A stretch of DNA of 5,657 nucleotides. Source: Gemmatimonadales bacterium UBA4456. Its GTDB lineage: Bacteria; Gemmatimonadota; Gemmatimonadetes; Longimicrobiales; Gaopeijiaceae. The notes below the pieces were generated by a model. That model did not search any database. It had not been told where the DNA came from and worked only from the letters and a program-made list of their open reading frames with translations. The DNA lies in NCBI GenBank assembly GCA_002390225.1, contig DGOW01000071.1, forward strand, positions 1 through 5,657, read 5' to 3'. Positions 1 to 5,031 of the stretch are shown here, one piece after another. The number at the start of each line of letters is the position of its first letter. Within the stretch, counting starts at the first letter, position 1. Both the position numbers and the translations under genes were made by a program.

Positions 1-41
1 AGCAGTTCCTCAACACGATCCGACTCCTCCGTGTCCTTCTG
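1..41 (+). other. Upstream edge, no supported promoter or RBS
   Basis: These 41 bases precede the sigma factor start. I see no purine-rich Shine-Dalgarno sequence before the ATG at 42 and no convincing -35/-10 pair. The first reading frame is open from base 1 to a TGA at 40-42, which overlaps the sigma ATG as TGATG; it would encode 13 serine-rich residues and could be the tail of an upstream gene. The sigma frame itself is also open to the window edge, so a start further upstream cannot be excluded. Too short to decide. Confidence 0.3.
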
Positions 42-614
42 ATGTCTGATACTCCAACAGACGGTGAGCTGGTTCGGCTGGCGATGAAAGGCGATGAACG
101 CGCCTTCGGTCGCCTCGTCGAGCGTTACCAGCGACCGGCATACGCGGTTGCGTATTCCGTCACCGGTCGGCGGGAGGATGCAGAAGACGCAGCACAGGAA
201 TCTTTCCTGGTAGCGCTGGATCGACTTGAGGCATGCAGGAATCCGGACCGTTTCGGGGGATGGTTGATGACCATCGTCAGGAATCGCTCGAAGAACCTGA
301 TTCGACGGGAGGCTCTTCGGGAGATGGAGCAGGTTCCGCCGGGCGCTCGTTCACGGGCGCCTACGCCTGAGAGGGTGGCGGAGGATGCACAACTGAGAGA
401 GATGCTCGAGGGTGCCTTGAGTCAGCTCTCTGAGGTACAGAGACAGATCGTGCTGTTGCACGATCTCGAAGGCTGGAAACACAGAGAGATCGCGGAGAGA
501 CTGGAACTCCCGTCAGGGACCGTGCGGTCCCACCTGCACTTCGCGAGAAAGGCGCTTCGGAAGGCTCTGAAAGCCATTCCTGAGATGTCAGATATGTTGG
601 AGAGAGTCCAATGA
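42..614 (+). CDS. ECF-family RNA polymerase sigma factor (sigma-70 family)
   Basis: A complete 190-residue extracytoplasmic-function sigma factor, the usual length for this group. It should bind core RNA polymerase in the cytoplasm and direct it to a small regulon. The sigma-2 region spans about residues 18-90: GDERAFGRLVERYQ, then the acidic helix EDAEDAAQESFL (core and -10 contacts), then FGGWLMTIVRNRSKNLIRR. A short Pro/Arg-rich linker (about 98-112) leads to sigma-4 at about 119-177, with LSEVQRQIVLLHDLEGW and a helix-turn-helix around HREIAERLELPSGTVRSHL that would read the -35 element. There is no sigma-3 region and no C-terminal extension of the SnoaL or other added-domain type. The ATG at 42 is chosen because the protein then begins just before the standard DGELVRLAMKGD opening; it lacks a visible ribosome site. 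The stop overlaps the next gene by 4 nt (ATGA), as expected for a sigma/anti-sigma pair. The ECF subgroup cannot be assigned by eye. Confidence 0.95.
   Translation: MSDTPTDGELVRLAMKGDERAFGRLVERYQRPAYAVAYSVTGRREDAEDAAQESFLVALDRLEACRNPDRFGGWLMTIVRNRSKNLIRREALREMEQVPPGARSRAPTPERVAEDAQLREMLEGALSQLSEVQRQIVLLHDLEGWKHREIAERLELPSGTVRSHLHFARKALRKALKAIPEMSDMLERVQ
599..604 (+). promoter_or_regulatory. Ribosome binding site GGAGAG for the anti-sigma-position gene
   Basis: GGAGAG inside the last codons of the sigma gene lies 6 nt before the ATG at 611 and 9 nt before the second in-frame ATG at 614. Both starts are possible and differ by one methionine. Starting at 611 gives a 4-nt overlap with the sigma stop; starting at 614 gives TGATG. 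Either arrangement supports coupled translation. Confidence 0.6.
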
Positions 615-1030
615 TGTATTGGTTTAAGCAGGACGTCGCCGAGACAGATGAGCTGGTCCAGGACATGGTGTTGGCCGAGGCGCTGCAGGAACTTGATCCG
701 GGGTCCGAGGATCGAGACTACTGGCTACGTTTTCGGAGCTGGATCATGACGGAGGCGTCGTCTGAGCTCACCCGTCGCCGTATGGTCGTCCAGCTCACGG
801 TTGAGGACGTTCTGGTGTCCTGGTCGCGGGCGGTTCTGCCGCTTGCGGTGGCTGCTGCGGTCGCGGCGATCGCATTCATACGCAGCCCTCAGGTGGAGAC
901 GACCCCGGTCGCGACGGTAGTTGGAGTCGAGGAAGCCCTGGTTGTCGACGTACGGCCGGAGACGCAGCCGGTTCTCCTGTCGCCTGACGCGGCGTCTGGG
1001 ATCGTGGCGTTCGCGTCCAATATTTTCTGA
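611..1030 (+). CDS. Single-pass membrane protein, probable anti-sigma factor
   Basis: A 139-residue protein that I do not recognise as a named family. It has a soluble, mostly helical and acidic N-terminal part (about 1-70, including DYWLRFRSWIMTEASSELTR), one membrane segment at about 74-90 (VLPLAVAAAVAAIAFI), and a short outer tail of about 49 residues rich in Val, Ala, Thr and Pro. The cytosolic-helical domain, single membrane span and small outer domain match the plan of membrane anti-sigma factors, and it overlaps the ECF sigma stop codon by 4 nt. This position is the main evidence for the role. It contains no cysteine and no histidine, so it cannot have the HxxxCxxC zinc motif of ZAS-type anti-sigma factors. 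Arg residues just before the span (73) fit an N-in topology. Inferred role: hold the sigma factor at the inner membrane until a signal releases it. It could instead be an unrelated small membrane protein. Confidence 0.62.
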   Translation: MMYWFKQDVAETDELVQDMVLAEALQELDPGSEDRDYWLRFRSWIMTEASSELTRRRMVVQLTVEDVLVSWSRAVLPLAVAAAVAAIAFIRSPQVETTPVATVVGVEEALVVDVRPETQPVLLSPDAASGIVAFASNIF

Positions 1031-1467
1031 TGGGTCAGGCATCCCGGGCCCGTCTGACAACGGTGATGCTGCTGGTTGCCGTGTTCGGCACCGGCGTGCT
1101 GATCGGCTATGCGGCGGACACCGAGGCGACGGCGCAACCGACCGAGGTTTCAGTCGAAAGTTCGCCCGCTGATTCCACATCAAAAGAGGAGCCGCCGCGC
1201 CGCCGCCGGCTCTATGACGAGCTCGGCCCTAACGAAACACAGCTTGGCCTCATCGATTCAATCGTATCCGTGCACCGAGCCCGGACGAACAAACTCGATG
1301 AAGAAATGCGAACCCAGCTCAGCGCTGGCTTCAGGGAAATCCTCCTCGAAACTCGAGATGCAATCAAGAGTATTTTCACTCCGGAACAGGCCGCTGAGTA
1401 TCAGCGCCTTCTTGACGATTACGATGCTCGGCGCGCTGCGCGTGAAAACGAGGACGAGAGGGACTGA
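1030..1467 (+). CDS. Exported or membrane-anchored helical protein, Spy/CpxP/CnrX-like periplasmic sensor
   Basis: A 145-residue protein with a hydrophobic N-terminal segment at about 9-28 preceded by Arg residues, so either a signal anchor or a signal peptide; an Ala-Ala-Asp at 28-30 could be a cleavage site but is not decisive. A flexible Ser/Glu/Pro stretch and a PPRRRR run (55-60) follow, then a helical domain at about 61-136. It has two LTxxQ-like motifs, LGPNETQ (65-71) and FTPEQ (116-120), the second followed by AAEYQRLLDDYDARR. This pattern is typical of the Spy/CpxP/ZraP/CnrX-type periplasmic family, which includes chaperones and metal sensors. The mature part has one His (82), one Met (93) and no Cys, so a metal site like that of CnrX is unlikely. 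The start shares one base with the preceding stop (TGATG) and has no visible ribosome site, so it probably depends on coupled translation. Likely a partner or input to the upstream sigma/anti-sigma pair. The family call is from motif pattern only. Confidence 0.68.
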   Translation: MGQASRARLTTVMLLVAVFGTGVLIGYAADTEATAQPTEVSVESSPADSTSKEEPPRRRRLYDELGPNETQLGLIDSIVSVHRARTNKLDEEMRTQLSAGFREILLETRDAIKSIFTPEQAAEYQRLLDDYDARRAARENEDERD

Positions 1468-1471
1468 AGTC

Positions 1472-2779
1472 ATGCCACATATCGAGCGGGCCGCTACCCG
1501 CCTCCTGGCCCGGGCCATTGTGGGTCTGGCTATGCTCGTGCCGGTGGAAGCGAGTGCTCAGCGCAGCATCACTCTGGATGAAGCGATCGAGCGGTCGGTC
1601 ATTCGAAGTCCCCAGATCGCATCCCAGCAGCAGCAGCTCGACAATGCATACCTGAGTCAGAAGACCGGTTGGGCCAGCTTTCTGCCGACGCTGAACGCCA
1701 ACGGTTCCGGAGCTCTAAGGAGTGCTCAGACGTTCAACGAAGTCACGGGTATTATCGAGCCGGGCAGTTCGGACTCCTACGGTGCAGGACTGAGCGGAAG
1801 CTGGACTGTATTTGAGGGCCTTCGCCGCTTCCGAGAGTATGATGCCGCTAAGGCGGACGTCCGGGCTTCAGAAGCACGCTACGCGAACTCCCGTTACCAG
1901 GTGGCACTGCAAACGAAGACTGTGTTCTTCTCCGCACTGAGGCAGGAGGATCTGCTCGAGGTTTCCCGACAGCGTGTAGTTCAGGCCGAGCAGAACATGG
2001 AGATCGTACGTAACCGTACGCTCCTTGGAGAGGCGACGGTGTCCGACTCGCTCCGCGCGCGACTGGACGTGGTCAATGCTAATCAGGCCGTGTTACAGGG
2101 TGAGAACGCTTTGCGGGCCGCCCGCTTCTCGCTGGGTCGTCAGATCGGTATTGGACAGCCGGTGACTCCGGCCAGGCCGGGCGATCTCGAGCCGAGTCCG
2201 TTGCCGTATACGGAACAAGAAATCATAGAGCTGGCTGAGTCTGTATCTCCGTCGGTGATAGCCGCAGTGGAGAGCACGGTGTCGGCCGGACTGGGGGTCT
2301 CAGCCGCCCGCTCCCAGTACATTCCCAGCCTGCGACTCTCCTCCGGCTACAACTGGCAGAATCAGACGGCCTCGTTTTCCGGTGGCAACACGTCCTGGAA
2401 TATGTCGCTGAGTATGAGCTACCCGATCTTCAACGGGTTTCAGCGTGAAACCAGTATCGATCGAGCCCAGTACATACAGAGGGTGCTGCGTCTTCAGGAG
2501 GATGACGCGCGGCTGGGTGCCCGCGAAGAAGCGGACGCTGCACTGCAAAATCTCCTGACGGCTCAGCAGGCCATCTTGATTGCTGGGGATGCGTCGTTCG
2601 TAGCAGAGGAGGACCTTCGCGTCGTCCGTGCGCGTTATGAAGTGGGCGCTGCCACGATTCTGGACATCCTGGTCAGTCAAAACGCCGTAACGCAGGCTGC
2701 CGCGGACGTCGTCACCACGCGGTACGACTACATACTCGCTCGGGCGGAGCTCGTGGCGATTTTGGGGAGAGAGATGTGA
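1472..2779 (+). CDS. TolC-family outer-membrane efflux protein
   Basis: A 435-residue outer-membrane factor, the trimeric duct through which tripartite pumps and type I systems expel substrate. A signal peptide spans about 1-29: basic start, hydrophobic LLARAIVGLAMLVPV, then Ala-Ser-Ala before Gln30. The mature protein shows the internal duplication of the OEP fold. First half: ITLDEAIERSVIRSPQI, SFLPTLNANGSG (70-80), WTVFEGLRRFREYDAAKADV (111-130), LLGEATVSDSLRARLDV. Second half: ARSQYIPSLRLSSGYNW (279-295), MSYPIFNGFQRETSIDRAQ (315-333), RYEVGAATILDILVSQNAV (388-406). Each half has the F-x-G turn before a long coiled-coil helix. It is a little shorter than E. coli TolC, mainly lacking a long C-terminal tail. 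The frame is open upstream to 1109, but ATG 1472 is chosen because it puts the signal peptide at the N-terminus and follows a purine-rich stretch (about 1456-1462). It lies 4 nt after the previous stop, and its own stop overlaps the ATPase start. Confidence 0.95.
   Translation: MPHIERAATRLLARAIVGLAMLVPVEASAQRSITLDEAIERSVIRSPQIASQQQQLDNAYLSQKTGWASFLPTLNANGSGALRSAQTFNEVTGIIEPGSSDSYGAGLSGSWTVFEGLRRFREYDAAKADVRASEARYANSRYQVALQTKTVFFSALRQEDLLEVSRQRVVQAEQNMEIVRNRTLLGEATVSDSLRARLDVVNANQAVLQGENALRAARFSLGRQIGIGQPVTPARPGDLEPSPLPYTEQEIIELAESVSPSVIAAVESTVSAGLGVSAARSQYIPSLRLSSGYNWQNQTASFSGGNTSWNMSLSMSYPIFNGFQRETSIDRAQYIQRVLRLQEDDARLGAREEADAALQNLLTAQQAILIAGDASFVAEEDLRVVRARYEVGAATILDILVSQNAVTQAAADVVTTRYDYILARAELVAILGREM
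2764..2769 (+). promoter_or_regulatory. Ribosome binding site GGGGAG that fixes a GTG start
   Basis: GGGGAG lies 6 nt before a GTG at 2776, inside the last codons of the TolC-like gene. It supports the GTG start of the ATPase; the GTG overlaps the TolC-like stop as GTGA. No ATG nearby gives a full ATPase N-terminus. Confidence 0.65.
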
Positions 2780-3477
2780 GCGAGATCATCCGCGCAGAAA
2801 ATCTTAAGAAGCATTACCACCTGGGTGCCGAGACGGTCCGGGCGTGTGACGGGGTCGATCTGCTGATTCAAAAGGGTGAATTTGTCGCCATCATGGGCCC
2901 CTCGGGTTCCGGCAAGTCGACATTCATGAACATGGTCGGCTGCCTGGATACGCCGACGGAGGGACGGTACTGGCTCAACGGGACACTCGTCAGTGAACTG
3001 TCCGAAGACGACCTGGCTCGAGTACGAAACAAGGAAATCGGGTTCGTCTTCCAGACGTTCAATCTGCTTCCGCGCGCGACTGCGCTGCACAATGTCGAGC
3101 TTCCCTTGATCTACGGCGGAGTCCCGGGCAAGGAGCGCCGACGTCGCGCGGTAGAAAAGCTGGAACTGGTTGGTCTGGGCGACCGGATGGATCACAAGCC
3201 TCCGGAGATGTCCGGTGGACAGCGACAGCGCGTGGCAGTTGCGCGAGCGCTGGTGAATGAGCCCGCGCTCTTGCTCGCGGACGAGCCGACGGGGAACCTC
3301 GACTCCGTAACGAGCGAGGACATCATGCGACAGTTCGAAGAGCTCAATAAACAGGGCCAGACGATTGTCCTGGTGACGCACGAACACGACATCGCCGGGC
3401 ACGCGAAGCGGCAGGTTCATCTCAAGGACGGGTTGATCGAGAGGGATTTCCTCAACCCCGAGGAGTCAACGGTATGA
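2776..3477 (+). CDS. MacB/LolD-type ABC transporter ATP-binding protein
   Basis: A complete 233-residue stand-alone nucleotide-binding subunit. It should dimerise on the cytoplasmic face of the inner membrane and power the MacB-type permease by ATP hydrolysis. All motifs are intact: Walker A GPSGSGKST (41-49), Q-loop Gln93 in GFVFQTFNLL, signature MSGGQRQRVAVARAL (145-159), Walker B LLLADE (165-170) with catalytic Glu170, D-loop NLDS (174-177), and H-loop His202 in LVTHEHD. The opening IRAENLKKHY, the stretch VAIMGPSGSGKSTFMNMVGCLD and the LPRATALHNVELPLIY segment are typical of the MacB/LolD/FtsE group of mechanotransmitting exporters. In E. coli MacB this domain is fused to the permease; here it is a separate gene, with the permease two genes downstream after the adaptor. 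The start is GTG, in a 4-nt overlap with the TolC-like gene, and the stop overlaps the adaptor start (ATGA). LolD is the main alternative, but the TolC and adaptor neighbours favour efflux. Confidence 0.96.
   Translation: MSEIIRAENLKKHYHLGAETVRACDGVDLLIQKGEFVAIMGPSGSGKSTFMNMVGCLDTPTEGRYWLNGTLVSELSEDDLARVRNKEIGFVFQTFNLLPRATALHNVELPLIYGGVPGKERRRRAVEKLELVGLGDRMDHKPPEMSGGQRQRVAVARALVNEPALLLADEPTGNLDSVTSEDIMRQFEELNKQGQTIVLVTHEHDIAGHAKRQVHLKDGLIERDFLNPEESTV
3461..3465 (+). promoter_or_regulatory. Ribosome binding site AGGAG for the adaptor gene
   Basis: AGGAG within the last codons of the ATPase gene, 8 nt before the ATG at 3474. It supports that start, which gives an N-terminus with an immediate lipoprotein signal peptide. 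Confidence 0.7.
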
Positions 3478-5021
3478 CCAAGTTCTCTAGGTATCGCTCC
3501 GTGCTCACGCTAGGGGTGTTTGCAATTGCTGGATGTGGTACCGGAGAGGCCGCCGAGGATACCGGTCCCGGCTTGCTCACCACGGAGGCATCGGTCGGTG
3601 ACCTCCTGATTCGGGCCGAGGCCACCGGAACGGTCGAGCCTGTGCGCGAGGTCGAGGTCAAGTCGAAGGCCTCCGGTGAGATTCTGCGGCTGCTCACGGA
3701 CATTGGTGAGGTGGTGAGACGAGGTACGCTCCTCGCAGAGATCGACCCAAGGGACGTCCAGAATCGCTACAACCAGACCGAGGCCGATCTCGCGGTGGCT
3801 CAGGCACAGCTCGATATCGCTCAGGCCCAGCTGGAGCGACAGCAGGCGTTGCTCGAGGCGGATGTGATCACTCAGTCTGAGTTCGAGTCAGCCACGCTCT
3901 CCTTCGCGAATGCCGAAGCAGGGCTGGTAAGGGCTCAGACGAACTTTGAGCTGGCCGAGCTTCAGATGGCAGATGTGAGCATCCGGGCTCCGCTCAACGG
4001 AACGATCATTCAGAAGAACGTCGAGGAGGGCTCGGTCATTCAATCGGCGTCTTCAAACGTCTCCGGTGGAACCGCGCTCTTCGTGATGGCGAATCTTGAC
4101 GACATGCAGGTTCGGACGCTCGTGGACGAAACAGACATGGGTGAGCTTGAGGCGGGCCTCAACGCGACCGTTCGTGTTGAGGCGTATGCCGATCGGACCT
4201 TCACTGGCGTGGTCGACAAGATCGAGCCTCAGGCGACGGTCGTGCAGAACGTTACGATGTTCCCCGTGATCGTCTCCATCGATAATCGTGCGGGCCTGCT
4301 GAAGCCCGGTATGAATGCTGAGGTTGAGGTACAGATCGATGAGGCTCGTGACGTCGTTCTAGTGCAAAACAGCGCCATCGTGCAGACGTCCGACGTCGGA
4401 CCGGCCGCGATGGCGCTCGGCCTCGACATCGAGGCGCTCGATTTGTCCCAGTTCATGAGGCCTGGACGTGGTGGCCGTGGCGGCTTCTCGGGGGGTGCAC
4501 CCCGTGGGGGGCGCCCAGATGGAGCGGCCGGCGGACAGCAAAGTGCCGCTGCGCAGACGGACGCAGACAACTCTGGGGCCGCTGGGGGGTCAGAGTCCGA
4601 TGGGACTCCTGATCCACGGGCTCAGATTGCCCAGCTGCGTGCTCAGGTCGAGACTGGCGAGATCAGTCAGGATTCCATGCGGACGGTGATGCAGTCAATG
4701 CGTGGCCAGCTCGGAGGCGCTCAGGGTGGGTTCGGGCGAACCCGTGTCACTGAAGACGAAACGGCTCCCGCTCGGGAATCGCGACCGGCAGTAGTCTTCG
4801 TCCTTGGTGCAGACAGTATCCCGCAGCCGCGGCTTGTGCAGATCGGACTCGGGGACTGGGACAACACGCAGATTGTGAACGGGCTCGAAGATGGTGAGAC
4901 CCTCGTCATCGTCGGCGCAGCCCAGTTGCAGGCACAGCAGGATGCCTTCCTGGCCCAGATGCGCTCGCGTATGGGTGGGGGTTCTCCCTTCGGCGGCAGT
5001 GGCCGTCCTCGCGGCCGTTAG
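3474..5021 (+). CDS. MacA/HlyD-type periplasmic adaptor lipoprotein with a large Gly/Arg-rich insertion
   Basis: A 515-residue membrane-fusion protein that should link the ABC permease to the TolC-like channel. The signal peptide ends in a lipobox, Ile-Ala-Gly-Cys with Cys21, so it is probably lipid-anchored; residue +2 is Gly. Domains in order: beta-barrel/lipoyl entry (about 40-92, with KASGEILRLLTDIGEVVRRG), a helical hairpin (about 94-165, rich in AQAQL repeats), the second lipoyl half VSIRAPLNGTIIQKNVEEGS (168-187), beta-barrel (about 200-290), and a membrane-proximal domain. At the hairpin tip the TolC-contact pattern RxxxLxxxxxxS reads Arg122, Leu126, Thr133, with Thr where Ser is usual. 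The membrane-proximal domain is split: VVLVQNSAIVQ (294-304) stops and VVFVLGADSIPQPRLVQIGLG resumes near 440, leaving about 134 extra residues, which accounts for most of the excess over E. coli MacA (371). A Gly/Arg tail closes the protein. Flanked by coupled ATPase and permease genes. Confidence 0.94.
   Translation: MTKFSRYRSVLTLGVFAIAGCGTGEAAEDTGPGLLTTEASVGDLLIRAEATGTVEPVREVEVKSKASGEILRLLTDIGEVVRRGTLLAEIDPRDVQNRYNQTEADLAVAQAQLDIAQAQLERQQALLEADVITQSEFESATLSFANAEAGLVRAQTNFELAELQMADVSIRAPLNGTIIQKNVEEGSVIQSASSNVSGGTALFVMANLDDMQVRTLVDETDMGELEAGLNATVRVEAYADRTFTGVVDKIEPQATVVQNVTMFPVIVSIDNRAGLLKPGMNAEVEVQIDEARDVVLVQNSAIVQTSDVGPAAMALGLDIEALDLSQFMRPGRGGRGGFSGGAPRGGRPDGAAGGQQSAAAQTDADNSGAAGGSESDGTPDPRAQIAQLRAQVETGEISQDSMRTVMQSMRGQLGGAQGGFGRTRVTEDETAPARESRPAVVFVLGADSIPQPRLVQIGLGDWDNTQIVNGLEDGETLVIVGAAQLQAQQDAFLAQMRSRMGGGSPFGGSGRPRGR
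4383..4784 (+). other. Low-complexity and helical insertion within the adaptor coding region
   Basis: This covers about residues 304-437 of the adaptor. First comes a short hydrophobic/acidic piece (about 306-328), then a Gly/Arg-rich run at about 329-350 (GRGGRGGFSGGAPRGGRP), an Ala/Gln/Ser/Asp-rich stretch to about 378, and an amphipathic, Gln/Met-rich helix-like piece (about 380-412), followed by a Gly-rich and acidic return. The reading frame stays open throughout and the membrane-proximal strands resume afterwards, so it is an in-frame insertion and not a frameshift. Function unknown; probably a flexible, surface-exposed periplasmic loop close to the inner membrane. Confidence 0.75.
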
Positions 5022-5025
5022 GAGG
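5020..5025 (+). promoter_or_regulatory. Strong ribosome binding site AGGAGG for the permease gene
   Basis: A full AGGAGG overlaps the adaptor stop codon (TAG, 5019-5021) and lies 6 nt before the ATG at 5032. It is the best ribosome site in the window, placed at the widest gap between genes (10 nt), and fixes the permease start. Confidence 0.85.
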
Positions 5026-5031
5026 CCAGGA

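Noticed and set aside
503..530. GGAAC followed 17 nt later by CGGTCC, resembling an ECF promoter
   Set aside because: GGAAC occurs several times within coding regions here, this copy lies in the sigma-4 coding part, and the -10 match is poor. No operon start is expected at this point.
516..531. Inverted repeat (7-bp stem, 2-nt loop) in the sigma gene
   Set aside because: It lies inside the conserved helix-turn-helix coding stretch (SGTVRSH) and has no U-run, so it is neither a terminator nor a clear operator; chance from GC-rich codons is enough.
1109..1471. In-frame 121-residue upstream extension of the TolC-like gene
   Set aside because: The extension overlaps the Spy-like gene in another frame, is Arg/Ser-rich with no domain, and would bury the signal peptide. 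ATG 1472 gives a proper signal peptide at the N-terminus.
2005..2020. Two CGTACG hexamers 4 nt apart in the TolC-like gene
   Set aside because: They encode Val-Arg-Asn-Arg-Thr in a conserved helix; two short copies alone do not support a regulatory or recombination site.
2728..3420. Long minus-strand open frame of 230 residues opposite the ABC ATPase
   Set aside because: It is almost exactly antisense to a perfectly conserved ATPase. High-GC ABC ATPase genes often leave long open frames on the other strand; the product has no recognisable domain and is Arg/Leu-rich as expected from reversed codons.
4492..4503. 12-bp perfect palindrome GGGGTGCACCCC in the adaptor gene
   Set aside because: It sits in Gly/Pro/Arg codons of the low-complexity insertion, where G-runs and C-runs are expected; no second copy was seen to suggest a binding site.
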